64,000 nucleotides of DNA from Anaeroglomus sp964550565 (GCA_964550565.1 CAZKAI010000001.1:1-64000); one strand, 5' to 3'; numbered from the stretch's first letter, positions 55,523 to 64,000 are shown. The notes: a model not told the origin generated them from the sequence alone. A program made the numbers and translations.

Positions 55523-55551
55523 TTGACTTATCGATGGAAAGTTGATAGTAT
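55523..55551 (+). promoter_or_regulatory. Promoter of trpS-scpA
   Basis: TTGACT (55523-55528), 17-base spacer, TAGTAT (55546-55551), about 40 bases before the trpS start. Confidence 0.65.
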
Positions 55552-55590
55552 TTGCGTTTTATTCTTCAATACCTAATTCAGGAGATGAGA

Positions 55591-56568
55591 GTGCGAGTAT
55601 TATCAGGTATTCAGCCATCGGGTAAGTTGCATATAGGTAATTATTTCGGTGCGATGCGGCAGAATCTCAAGCTGCAGGATGAAAATGAAGGTTTTTACTT
55701 CATTGCCGATTATCATGCGCTGACATCCAATCCTACCTCAGATGACATCCGCCAGCGGATACTTGACGTGGCGATGGATTATCTGGCGCTGGGACTGGAC
55801 CCTAAAAAATCTGTTTTTTGGCGGCAGTCCGATGTCCCGGAAGTGGCCGAGCTGACCTGGTTTCTATCGTGTGTAACGCCTCTGGGATTGCTCCAGCGGT
55901 GCACGACCTATAAAGACAAAGTGGCCCAGGGCCTTTCTCCGAATCTGGGGCTGTTTACGTATCCCGCCCTCATGGCGGCGGATATTCTGCTGTTCAAGAG
56001 CGATCTGGTCCCCGTCGGTGCCGACCAGAAACAGCATCTGGAGATGACCCGCGATATGGCCCAGCGTTTTAATAACGCCTATGGCGAAATCTTCCCGCTG
56101 CCCAAGGATTACATTCTTGAGTCGGTTGCGGTAGTTCCGGGAGTTGATGGCCGCAAGATGAGCAAAAGCTACGGCAACACCATCGAGATATTTGAGCCCG
56201 AAAACAGCGTCAAGAAAAAAGTCATGAGTGTCGTGACGGACTCAACGCCGATGGAATCCCCCAAGGATCCGGATAAGTGCAATGTCTTTGCAATGCTCAA
56301 GCTGTTTGCCGGGCCCGAAGAGCTTGTCGAATGGGACCAGAAATATCGGCAGGGCGGCATGGGTTATGGTCATGCCAAAAAGCGGCTGGTCGAAATGATT
56401 CATGATTATTTCCGTCCCTATCGAGAAAAACGCAAAGACCTGGAAAACAATCTGGATGAGGTGGAAAAAATATTGCAGGACGGTGCTCAACGTGCCCGCG
56501 CAATCGGCAGAAAGACCATTGATGAAGTACGCAAGGCGGTGGGTCTCTGTGCCATGGGGAATCGATGA
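55591..56568 (+). CDS. trpS: Tryptophanyl-tRNA synthetase
   Basis: A 325-residue class I synthetase charging tRNA-Trp. SGIQPSGKLHIGNYFGA contains the HIGH-type motif and GRKMSKSYGN the KMSKS motif. The start is probably the GTG at 55591, giving the usual MRVLSGIQPSG, with AGGAG (55580-55584) 6 bases upstream. The ATG at 55585 touches that site and is less likely. Its stop overlaps the scpA start (ATGA). Confidence 0.95.
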   Translation: MRVLSGIQPSGKLHIGNYFGAMRQNLKLQDENEGFYFIADYHALTSNPTSDDIRQRILDVAMDYLALGLDPKKSVFWRQSDVPEVAELTWFLSCVTPLGLLQRCTTYKDKVAQGLSPNLGLFTYPALMAADILLFKSDLVPVGADQKQHLEMTRDMAQRFNNAYGEIFPLPKDYILESVAVVPGVDGRKMSKSYGNTIEIFEPENSVKKKVMSVVTDSTPMESPKDPDKCNVFAMLKLFAGPEELVEWDQKYRQGGMGYGHAKKRLVEMIHDYFRPYREKRKDLENNLDEVEKILQDGAQRARAIGRKTIDEVRKAVGLCAMGNR

Positions 56569-57647
56569 ACGAATATCGCGTCAATTTAGAGGTGTTTGCC
56601 GGGCCGCTGGATTTACTGCTGTATCTGGTCCGCAAGGAGGAAGTGGATATTTACGATATCCCCATCGCGCGTGTTACGGCCCAATATGTTGAGTATATTC
56701 AGATGATGCAGTCTCTGGATATCGACCTGGCCGGAGATTTTCTGATTATGGCGGCGACGCTGATGGAAATCAAATCCGCGATGCTGCTGCCTCGAACCGA
56801 AGCCGAAGGAAACGAACAGACCGAAACCGGCGACCCGCGAGCCGAGCTGGTTCGTCAGCTTCTGGAATACAAACGCATCAAAGATGCCGCCAATCTGCTG
56901 GCCGGCGCCGCCCAGCAGCGAGAACAGCGATTCACTCGCCCCGATACAATTCTGTCCAGCATGAAAAACAGTTCAGAGCCGGAGCTGGATCTGGATCAGG
57001 TCAGTATCTGGACCCTGCTGGAAGCCTTCGATTCCATCATGAAGGCGACAGGACAAACTTCCAGCTATAGTCACATCACCGACGAAACCCCGATTGACTT
57101 GTACCAGATTGAGGTTCTGCATCGGCTCCAGGTCGAAGGCCCGCTGACCTTTGAAAAAATCTTTCAGGGCAAAACAAACAAACTGGTGATGATTGGCCTG
57201 TTCCTGGCTATGCTGGAACTGATGCGCAATCAGCTTATCCGTGTCGAGCAGACCGAAATTAAAGGCCCTATTTATTTGACGGCACTGACCGACAGGCCCG
57301 CCGAACAGGCGGTGCAGCAGGCGATTCTATCCCGTATGGCGGTTGAACAGCAGCAGTCTTCTGAGACACAGGAACTGGAGCAGGAAGATCAGGAGACCCA
57401 GGAAGAATTGGCTGAAACCACCCCCGATAGTTTGTCGGCTCATACTTTATCTGATGAGGATGATATTTTAGACGATGATGATCCGCTATTGGCAGAGTTA
57501 AAAACCATTGATATTCCGGAATTATCGGACAAGCCTTCTCCGCAGCCGCGAATTCGAATCCAGGAAATCCCTGCCGAGTCCAATAACAATTCCCCATCGA
57601 AATCCGAAGCACTGCACGCGGAAGAACACGTAGAATCGGATAAATAA
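56565..57647 (+). CDS. scpA: Segregation and condensation protein A, long acidic tail
   Basis: A 360-residue kleisin subunit of the Smc-ScpAB condensin. The N-terminal FAGPLDLLLYLVRKEEVDIYDIPIA binds the Smc neck; the mid-region winged helix (LTFEKIFQGKTNKLVMIGLFLAMLELMR) ends near residue 245. The remaining ~110 residues are Glu/Gln/Asp-rich and probably disordered, making it longer than typical ScpA (~250). scpB is not in the window. Translationally coupled to trpS. Confidence 0.92.
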   Translation: MNEYRVNLEVFAGPLDLLLYLVRKEEVDIYDIPIARVTAQYVEYIQMMQSLDIDLAGDFLIMAATLMEIKSAMLLPRTEAEGNEQTETGDPRAELVRQLLEYKRIKDAANLLAGAAQQREQRFTRPDTILSSMKNSSEPELDLDQVSIWTLLEAFDSIMKATGQTSSYSHITDETPIDLYQIEVLHRLQVEGPLTFEKIFQGKTNKLVMIGLFLAMLELMRNQLIRVEQTEIKGPIYLTALTDRPAEQAVQQAILSRMAVEQQQSSETQELEQEDQETQEELAETTPDSLSAHTLSDEDDILDDDDPLLAELKTIDIPELSDKPSPQPRIRIQEIPAESNNNSPSKSEALHAEEHVESDK

Positions 57648-57699
57648 CCGCCAAATTCATTTCATACTGTTAATGTCTCTACCGGCATAGGATACAAAA

Positions 57700-57717
57700 A
57701 TAGGTATTTATACCTAT
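57700..57717. promoter_or_regulatory. Perfect palindrome upstream of the CBS-domain gene
   Basis: ATAGGTAT-TT-ATACCTAT, an 18-bp perfect palindrome, lies ~190 bases before the CBS gene and 53 after scpA. It has the form of a dimeric regulator site; no flanking promoter is convincing. Confidence 0.5.
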
Positions 57718-57904
57718 TGCTGTACAGTGAAAATACGTACATTTCTATAAAATCACTTAATGTTTGAGTTTTTGGTTGTCGATATGACAAATAGGCTTTG
57801 GAAGTCTATACGAACGTAAACTGTAAACAAAAACGGTAATTTTGGGCAGCAAATCAGACAGCGGGAAAATATGGAGTGCCGCGCTGTCATGCATAAGGAA
57901 AATG

Positions 57905-58876
57905 ATGCACTTTGAGTCCCTACATAAATGCAAGGGTAAGGATGCTGTTCCATCATCTTCGGCCTCGGCAGGCACCTGTCGCTGGGCGCAGGATGTGATG
58001 CAAGTCAATCCTGTCATGCTGCGTCAGCGAAATACGGTACAGCAGGCAATTGAAAATCTCATTTCGCAGCACCTCGACACATTGCTTGTGGTTAACGAGG
58101 CCGATTTGTCGCGCTGTATGAAACTGGCTGGCCGAGTCTGTATTAAAGATATTTTGCGTCTCATTTTGCCCAGTCTTTTACGTAAGGATATGAAGGGATT
58201 TCACGACGTGCTGGCGGCCCCGATTGATGATATGGTCATTGTCCATCCCAAAACAATGACCCCCTGGGCTGACATTATTGATGTCATAACGGCTATGCTG
58301 GCCGATTACACGCAGGTAATAGGAATTGAGCAGGATGGAAAACTGGCAGGGCAGGTGAATTCACAATCCATCTTGAAACGGGTTTTGAGCACCGCATCTG
58401 CTGATTCTGCAATTGGAAACGACCATTTATCCTGCTTTTCAAAGCTGTGCGTCAACGACTTGATGGCTGGATATGTTATTTGCCTGGAGCCGGATGATGA
58501 TATTGCCAGGGCAATCTGTCTTTTCCTGGCAACGGCAACCCGGTATATTCCGGTCCTTGACAAACAAGCCCGACTGGTCGGAATTGTGTCTCAGCAGGAT
58601 ATACTGGAATATACTGCTTCACTGCTGGATCCAGTCTGCGTATCTGTGTTCGAAAATAAAGACAATATTCTGGACCGTCCTGTCGGTTCCCTATTGCACA
58701 GGGAACCCCAGGTCGTCTCCGGCAAAGCCGCATTATCCAGTGCCGTAACATTGCTTGCCCATCACCCCTCCGTTTGCCTTGCGGTCACGGATACCCAGAA
58801 TAAATTCTGCGGAATCCTGAGTTGTTCTGAAATGTTCAACTGGATTGTGCGGCATCCCCAAATCTTTTCAAAGTAA
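57905..58876 (+). CDS. CBS-domain protein
   Basis: A 323-residue cytoplasmic protein made of CBS repeats, probably four in two Bateman modules: AQDVMQVNPVMLRQRNTVQQ, DDMVIVHPKTMTPWADIID, VNDLMAGYVICLEPDDDIARA, VGSLLHREPQVVSGKAAL. There is no attached catalytic or transporter domain, so it may be a free adenine-nucleotide sensor. The ATG at 57905 has AAGGA 5 bases upstream; a TTG at 57842 would add 21 residues without a good site. No operon partner is evident. Confidence 0.75.
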   Translation: MHFESLHKCKGKDAVPSSSASAGTCRWAQDVMQVNPVMLRQRNTVQQAIENLISQHLDTLLVVNEADLSRCMKLAGRVCIKDILRLILPSLLRKDMKGFHDVLAAPIDDMVIVHPKTMTPWADIIDVITAMLADYTQVIGIEQDGKLAGQVNSQSILKRVLSTASADSAIGNDHLSCFSKLCVNDLMAGYVICLEPDDDIARAICLFLATATRYIPVLDKQARLVGIVSQQDILEYTASLLDPVCVSVFENKDNILDRPVGSLLHREPQVVSGKAALSSAVTLLAHHPSVCLAVTDTQNKFCGILSCSEMFNWIVRHPQIFSK

Positions 58877-59292
58877 CTCAATTTCAAAACATACCCCCAT
58901 CTTGTCTTTAATCATTAACCTGTTTACAGGTATATCTATACACAGATGTATTGTGTTTCTGGTCGCGAAGGCAATTCTTCATTTTTTGACACCAGTTTAC
59001 TTATTCCGCGGCAAATTAAGATTATTCATATTTTTTTAAAAAGCAGTATTTTTACGGATATGAATCGTTTCTATCAAACGATACAATAGATTGAGTTGGG
59101 AGATGGAAAGATATGAGGGTGCTTGCAGCATAGCCTGACGTCTTTATCATTTCCCACTGAATTTCTATGCACATTCAATAACCGCTTGTTGAAGCGAGTG
59201 TCAGTGAATAGTATGCATCTGTGTTTCATGTCATGCATCGATGGACCGCAATGTTTATGCGATAATATGTCTCATGTTCAGGAGATAGTATT
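58877..59292. other. Intergenic region, 416 bases, with one inverted repeat
   Basis: AT-rich, no credible gene. ATCGTTT (59064-59070) and AAACGAT (59076-59082) form a perfect inverted repeat with a 5-base centre. I see no consensus promoter for the downstream secreted-protein gene, although CAGGAG supplies its ribosome-binding site. Confidence 0.5.
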
Positions 59293-61662
59293 ATGAACAA
59301 ACATTTCTTTCTTTTAATCCTGGGAGTTGTTTTGTCTGCTGTTGCAATAGGGAGCTACTCCTATACCGTCAGCGGCAAGGTCTATTATTCCGGCACCGGC
59401 ACCATTGTTCCGGAACCCACCGTAACTCTTGAAATCGAATGGGTTTCAGGAGGATGGTCAAGCAGTACAAAAATAGGTGGCAAAGATGGATCATTTACAT
59501 TCCCCACAACATCCGATACAGACCCTAAAGGCAAGAAGATGAGACTTAAGGCCTCCAAAAATTTTTCAGCCGGCAGTACAACATGGATATGTGCCAGTTA
59601 TTCTGAAAGCAAAAATGTCTGGATTTCAAGTACAATACAAATCAATCCGGATCTTGTGGTTCAGCTCAATCCATCCAATTTTGCTTCAGCGGGTATTCAG
59701 CCGCCCTTAACCGTAGCGGCTTATCTGGATAATCCTGCTCCGATTGCCATGGAGATATCCGGGTTTTATGTGCAATTGGCTTACGATCCAGCCAAGATGA
59801 ATTGTAACGGCATCGGGCCGGCGGATCCTCGGATTATGGTTAATTTCAATCTGCAGGAGGGAATGATTGAGGTTTGGGGTGAAGCGATGACCCCGGTCCC
59901 AATTCTTTTCAAAGAGAGCCCAACCTCGTTTTTTGATGTGTTTTTTGATGTGTTTGCGCCGGCTGACCCGGCAATTACTTCTGTTATTCTTGGAGAAAAA
60001 ACAACGCTGTATCCATTCCCGCCGACAGGACAGGAAGGCATGATGCCTTGCCCATCCAGAACCGACATACTGATAGGTGAGCCGGTAAAAGCACAAGCCG
60101 GGGTGTATATCAACGGCTTTGGAGAATGGTCCCGGGCTTTGGAGGGACAAAGTCCGGATCCGGGAATTCGTCCGATGAGCATGACCCAGTGGGAAGAGTA
60201 CATGATGTACTGGAACAATCCCGATTCGGAAAAAGAAGGTGATCCGTATCCGAAAACAACATTTGTGCCCTGTGACAACGAATATGGTTCCGGATTATTA
60301 TATGTCTGGCCGGGTGATCCCGCTAACGGTGCTGGCGGATCGGGAGGCATGCAGGATGCCGGACTTGTGATGGCCTGGATGCCGTCCGAAAGACCCTGGG
60401 AATCAGGGGAGTATGCCAGTGCATGGCGATTTGACTATGGCTGGGATCCGGATTTGACCAATTGCACCATTCAGGTGACCGTAACTCCGCCTGCACCTCC
60501 GGCGGGAAGTCCGTCTCGCATCAATGCCGTATCGTTTTCAATTGTGGATATTGCCGGGAGGATGCGGACATGGTGGTGGGCCGTGCCGGCGGCTATCCCG
60601 CTGGGCGTTCCCACAACAGTGACGATTAATACCGCAATGGTGGGTATTAATGCTGCCACACCCGTTGCAACAGGGTATATGAATGCGCCGGGCTTTGATT
60701 TGACTCGATCGCAATTCTTTGATGTCGATGAAAATTTCCAGTATGTCTTTGGTCAGCAGCCGGTTCCTCCGCCCGGACAGCAGCAGTTTATGGCGTGGAA
60801 TTACTGGCATTGGCTCAGAGTGACCAAGAATACGCAGCCGCGGAAATGGTTCTATATCAAGTACGGTCAGCCTCCGGTAGCCATAGGGGATGCTAATCCG
60901 CCTTTGATCAGAGGCTGGGATGAACCGTCGGTCTATTGGCCGCCGCAATATCCGATTATTGCGGATGACTGGCCCTGCAAAGATGATCGACCCATCACCG
61001 ATATCCACTGGTGGGGTTCGTTTGTCGGATGGACCAAGCCTTATCTGCCGAAGGTTTTACCCAGGGCTTTCCATCTGGGCATCTGGACGGATGTTCCTGC
61101 AGGGCAAGATGCACCCTACAGCCATCCGGGCAGATTAATCTGGGAGAATGTCTGTACGAGCTGGGTATGGAATTTTGCAGGATACGATGTGGATCCGCGA
61201 TGCAGCTATCCGGATATGACCTGCCAAAAAGATGAGGCCTGCTTCCAGTTTACGCAGCTTCTGAGTGAAAACGAATGGTTCCATCAAAAACCGCTGACCG
61301 ATCCGGCCGTACCGAATATCTATTGGCTGAGTATCGCAGCGATTTATCCCCAGACTCCTGACGGTGTTCAGCCTGCCTATCCGTGGGGCTGGAAGACCCG
61401 TCCGCATAAGTTTAACGACGACGCGGTGCGGATTGCAAATACCGATATCTGGCCGATTAAACTGGGCGCCAACTATCTCAATGGGATTCCGATCCAGTTG
61501 CCGCCATGGCCGGTGGCTGACGGACAGTCGTGGGACATGGCCTTTGAGCTGAGTACCAACAAACCGACAATTCCTGCCAGTGCGGACCTGAATTACAGCG
61601 GCTTTGTGGATTTGGCCGACTTTGCTTTATTTGCCCAGCAATGGTTAACCTCACAACCATAA
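59293..61662 (+). CDS. Large secreted protein with dockerin-like tail, function unknown
   Basis: A 789-residue protein with a signal peptide (FLLILGVVLSAVAIGSYS). Residues ~24-100 look like a carboxypeptidase-regulatory/CNA-B beta domain (TVSGKVYYSGTGTI...); ~115-240 resembles a cohesin-like or other beta-sandwich binding domain (LTVAAYLDNPAPIAMEISGF). The Trp-rich remainder (~270-760, LIWENVCTSWVWNFAG and others) recalls uncharacterised planctomycete surface proteins; I cannot name it. The end DLNYSGFVDLADFALFAQQWL is the dockerin-like tag seen elsewhere in the window. A strong terminator follows. Confidence 0.7.
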   Translation: MNKHFFLLILGVVLSAVAIGSYSYTVSGKVYYSGTGTIVPEPTVTLEIEWVSGGWSSSTKIGGKDGSFTFPTTSDTDPKGKKMRLKASKNFSAGSTTWICASYSESKNVWISSTIQINPDLVVQLNPSNFASAGIQPPLTVAAYLDNPAPIAMEISGFYVQLAYDPAKMNCNGIGPADPRIMVNFNLQEGMIEVWGEAMTPVPILFKESPTSFFDVFFDVFAPADPAITSVILGEKTTLYPFPPTGQEGMMPCPSRTDILIGEPVKAQAGVYINGFGEWSRALEGQSPDPGIRPMSMTQWEEYMMYWNNPDSEKEGDPYPKTTFVPCDNEYGSGLLYVWPGDPANGAGGSGGMQDAGLVMAWMPSERPWESGEYASAWRFDYGWDPDLTNCTIQVTVTPPAPPAGSPSRINAVSFSIVDIAGRMRTWWWAVPAAIPLGVPTTVTINTAMVGINAATPVATGYMNAPGFDLTRSQFFDVDENFQYVFGQQPVPPPGQQQFMAWNYWHWLRVTKNTQPRKWFYIKYGQPPVAIGDANPPLIRGWDEPSVYWPPQYPIIADDWPCKDDRPITDIHWWGSFVGWTKPYLPKVLPRAFHLGIWTDVPAGQDAPYSHPGRLIWENVCTSWVWNFAGYDVDPRCSYPDMTCQKDEACFQFTQLLSENEWFHQKPLTDPAVPNIYWLSIAAIYPQTPDGVQPAYPWGWKTRPHKFNDDAVRIANTDIWPIKLGANYLNGIPIQLPPWPVADGQSWDMAFELSTNKPTIPASADLNYSGFVDLADFALFAQQWLTSQP

Positions 61663-61716
61663 AAGGGCATTATTCTGTGAGCGAGAGGTGATGCGAGTGA
61701 GGGGAGAAACTGTTGA

Positions 61717-61752
61717 AAAGCCGGATCTGATGGATGGATCCGGCTTTCTTTC
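61717..61752 (+). terminator. Intrinsic terminator after the secreted-protein gene
   Basis: AAAGCCGGATC (61717-61727) pairs perfectly with GATCCGGCTTT (61737-61747) over a 9-base loop; the T-rich CTTTCT follows. Confidence 0.85.
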
Positions 61753-61908
61753 TAAATAAATGCAGTAATTCATCATTTGGCTGCTTGTATTTCATTTGTT
61801 ATATTTTAGTATCAATACTGATACGGGGGTTAGAATTTGGGAAATTGATTCAAAGTATAGTTGTAATATCCTTTGTTCTACTATGATTTCCATACCTCGT
61901 TTGGCCCA

Positions 61909-61941
61909 GTCCGGATCGGTGCGCCCATCGCCGATCCGGAC
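61909..61941. repeat. Perfect 11-bp hairpin in intergenic DNA
   Basis: GTCCGGATCGG (61909-61919) and CCGATCCGGAC (61931-61941) flank an 11-base loop. It lies in the 787-base gap before thiE, with no gene nearby and no adjacent T run. Its purpose is unknown. Confidence 0.6.
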
Positions 61942-62367
61942 ACGCCTTATCTTGATTTTTCCGCAACCCCGTCCTCAATCCTCTTGCATAATGGTATGTT
62001 GAATTTAATAATTACTAATACCGGTTTGTTTCTTTTTTTCAACATTTCCTGTTTTCCTTGAATTATCCAAATTAAAGGCCTATAAAAACAAATTATTTGA
62101 CATTAATATAAGATGGAATGTTGAAAAATATCAACAAAACAGGACATTTTTATTTTATAATATTTTAGAAAAGATGTGTTATTGTGCCCATAAGTTGTTT
62201 TAAATCAATATGTTAAACATGTATTCAATTGACAGTCATTGTCTTTCCGGTATCTGGCATGGTCATTGCATCTTTCAATGAAGTTTCATCGTGAAGCATT
62301 ATATTGCTGGCTTTGAATGCGATGAAGAGGGTAATGACTCCGACTCAGCTTCGGAAGAGGGTGTAGT

Positions 62368-62402
62368 GGAGCCGTTTTCAAGGATTCGGCTCCTCTTTTT
62401 TT
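62368..62402 (+). terminator. Intrinsic terminator without an upstream gene
   Basis: GGAGCCG (62368-62374) pairs with CGGCTCC (62387-62393), followed by TC and seven T residues (62396-62402). The nearest upstream gene already has a terminator 620 bases away, so it may end a small RNA. Confidence 0.75.
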
Positions 62403-62414
62403 GCGCAAAAATCC

Positions 62415-62442
62415 TTTGATTTGCCTGTCATATCGCTATAAT
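62415..62442 (+). promoter_or_regulatory. Promoter of the ThiD2-ThiE gene, implying a leaderless mRNA
   Basis: TTTGAT (62415-62420), 16-base spacer, TATAAT (62437-62442). The ATG begins at 62450, 8 bases past the -10 box, right where transcription should start. Confidence 0.6.
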
Positions 62443-62449
62443 TCCGGGT

Positions 62450-63511
62450 ATGGAAAAAGCCGTTTACCGAATTTTGGATGCCAATTTTAACCGTGCCAGG
62501 GAAGCCCTGCGGGGCATGGAGGAATATTGCCGGTTTGTTCTCAATAATTCCACCCTCTCCGGCCGGGTAAAAGCCCTGCGTCACGCGCTGTGTCAGGCGG
62601 CGGCACAACTGGAGCAGGGTAAATTGCTCTGTTCGCGTGATTCGCAAAATGATGTTGGCCAGGCACTTCGTTTTGATGGACAAATGAAGCGTGTCAGCCT
62701 CGAGGATTGTTTTGTTGCTTCTGCCAAACGCATCACAGAAGCCCTGCGCGCCCTGGCTGAGGTTGGTCAGACGCTGTCACCATCTTTGTATGACGCCTTT
62801 GAAAAGCTCCGCTTTGATGCATATACCCTTGAAAAAGATATTTATATTGCTGGATTTGGTTATTTGCGAATGAACAAAGTCAGGCTCTATGTGCTGCTGA
62901 CGGTAAAAACCCAGCAGGATAAACAAACACTACCGGAATTAACAAGGGCCTGCATAGCTGGCGGGGCGGACTGCCTGCAGCTTCGTTGTAAGGGATTCCC
63001 TGATCGGGACGTAATGAATCTTTCGGAGACCTTTGCGGATTTATGCCGAAAGGGTGATGTTCTGAGCATTATCAATGACAGCCCGGATATCGCAATTCTC
63101 AGCGAGGCGGATGGCGTCCATCTGGGGCAGGAAGATATCACTGTAGAAAAAGTCCGGCGGCTGCAGCCGCGTCCTCTGATTGCAGGGATCAGTACACATA
63201 ATGTTGAACAATTGCGTCAGGCAGTCACACAGCCGTGTGATTATGTAGCGCTTGGGCCTGTATTTGCAACCCAAACCAAATCCCATGAACCCGCAGCGGG
63301 ACTTTCTTATCTGAATCAGGCCATGGACGTCCTCAAACAATGTTCGATGAGTCATGTTGCAATTGGCGGCATAACATTGGACAATGTACATCAGGTACTA
63401 GAACAAGGTGTCCACTGCATTGCTGTATGCGGAGCAATATGCTCTGCCGAGTCTCCCGAGAAGGCCTGCCGGGATTTTAAACGCGTATTAGACTCTTTTG
63501 TGACACATTAA
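62450..63511 (+). CDS. thiE: Bifunctional ThiD2-ThiE: HMP-P kinase-like domain and thiamine-phosphate synthase
   Basis: A 353-residue fusion. Residues ~1-130 (YRILDANFNRAREALRGMEEY, KRITEALRALAEVGQ) match the ThiD2 domain, proposed as an alternative hydroxymethylpyrimidine phosphate kinase. Residues ~145-350 are a ThiE TIM barrel: LQLRCKGFPDRDV, SIINDSPDIAILSEADGVHLGQED, YVALGPVFATQTKS, HVAIGGITLDNV. ThiE couples HMP-PP with thiazole phosphate to make thiamine phosphate. No ribosome-binding site precedes the ATG, and no TPP riboswitch is visible. Confidence 0.9.
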   Translation: MEKAVYRILDANFNRAREALRGMEEYCRFVLNNSTLSGRVKALRHALCQAAAQLEQGKLLCSRDSQNDVGQALRFDGQMKRVSLEDCFVASAKRITEALRALAEVGQTLSPSLYDAFEKLRFDAYTLEKDIYIAGFGYLRMNKVRLYVLLTVKTQQDKQTLPELTRACIAGGADCLQLRCKGFPDRDVMNLSETFADLCRKGDVLSIINDSPDIAILSEADGVHLGQEDITVEKVRRLQPRPLIAGISTHNVEQLRQAVTQPCDYVALGPVFATQTKSHEPAAGLSYLNQAMDVLKQCSMSHVAIGGITLDNVHQVLEQGVHCIAVCGAICSAESPEKACRDFKRVLDSFVTH

Positions 63512-64000
63512 ATTAGGAAATATTACTGAATTTAAGGTCTTAATTCTGCTGGATTTTTCACTTTATAAACACGTTATCCACGAAAAATTAACACCAAAAA
63601 TAAACCAGATATATTAATGCGACTATTGAATTAAATTATGCCATTTATACATACTGGTCGGTATATAAATTAATAAGCAAATCTGATGATGATTGTATAT
63701 TATTATAAATAAATAACTTATAGTATGTATGCAGCGTTCATGCAAAGCATAAAGCTTTTTTCATCCGGCCCAAGAGGTCTTCAAAGTTCTATTTAGAGAT
63801 AAAAAAAATCATCTAATGAGTCTTGATGGATAAGTTTTTCACAAGTTTTCCACAAAAACCTTTTTCATTCCATAGTTAAATTGAAACAGGATGCATATAA
63901 TCAATAATTTCTCGACGCATGAGACCCTTTATTCAAACTTTTATAAATGCTTATCTGGCAAGACGATAATATCGAAAAGGAACAATATAGAAGACTAAGA
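63512..64000. other. AT-rich region with DnaA-box-like sites, candidate origin segment
   Basis: No gene is visible in these 489 bases. TTATCCACG (63574-63582) differs by one base from the DnaA box; TTTTTCACA (63835-63843) and TTTTCCACA (63846-63854) both fit TTWTNCACA and are 11 bp apart, one helical turn, in the same orientation. The DNA between (~63600-63730) is very AT-rich. A weak terminator-like AAAGC/GCTTT stem lies at 63744-63761. The window ends before any downstream gene. Confidence 0.4.

Noticed and set aside
62230..62449. TPP riboswitch before thiE
   Set aside because: The conserved CUGAGA and ACCUGAU-type elements are not present, and the promoter lies too close to the start codon.

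Overview
The window looks like a chromosomal segment of a polysaccharide-degrading member of the Planctomycetota, most likely class Phycisphaerae (Sedimentisphaerales-like). This is inference from gene content: ECF sigma/FecR gene pairs, secreted LamG proteins, a PEP-CTERM tail, a C-terminal dockerin-like tag recurring on several secreted proteins, and dense plant cell-wall CAZymes. The sequence is a draft scaffold with three 100-N gaps (43936-44035, 51265-51364, 52988-53087). The third is false: identical 55-base sequences flank it, so the two ends join into one gene.

Region 1 (1-14712) is mostly housekeeping: ribosomal protein S21, a radical SAM protein, a cyclophilin, GreA, a leucine-rich-repeat protein of lower GC, thioredoxin, TypA/BipA, a small winged-helix protein, alpha-glucan phosphorylase, then thrS-infC-rpmI-rplT and pheS. 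Two non-coding items stand out: a roughly 180-nt RNA on the minus strand (4971-5150) with a textbook promoter and terminator, and a typA leader that contains a terminator-like hairpin. infC has no ATG, GTG or TTG start at the right place and appears to start at AUC.

Region 2 (14746-28985) is a surface-glycan cluster: four genes for dTDP-L-rhamnose (rfbA, rfbC, rfbD, rfbB), an MsbA-like ABC exporter with a PDZ-like insert, UDP-glucuronate decarboxylase, several glycosyltransferases, two FkbM methyltransferases, a DUF268 protein, a hexapeptide acetyltransferase and a minus-strand methyltransferase.

Region 3 (28995-55456) is a plant-polysaccharide locus. A minus-strand operon GH3-GH9-GH95 fits fucosylated xyloglucan or beta-glucan. 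A plus-strand operon encodes a GH43-like/GH28 fusion, a GH106/CE12 fusion and a PL10 pectate lyase; a PL11 rhamnogalacturonan lyase lies further on. Together these fit pectin and rhamnogalacturonan-I breakdown. Two paralogous cassettes of ECF sigma factor, FecR-type membrane protein with an NPCBM-like carbohydrate-binding C-terminus, and secreted LamG protein sit here. In both, the sigma gene is divergent from a pectinolytic gene. I propose these as transmembrane polysaccharide-sensing switches; this is the most interesting hypothesis in the window.

Region 4 (55457-64000) holds trpS-scpA, a CBS-domain protein, a large secreted dockerin-tagged protein, a ThiD2-ThiE fusion that looks leaderless, and an AT-rich end with three DnaA-box-like sites, two of them exactly 11 bp apart, which could belong to a replication origin.
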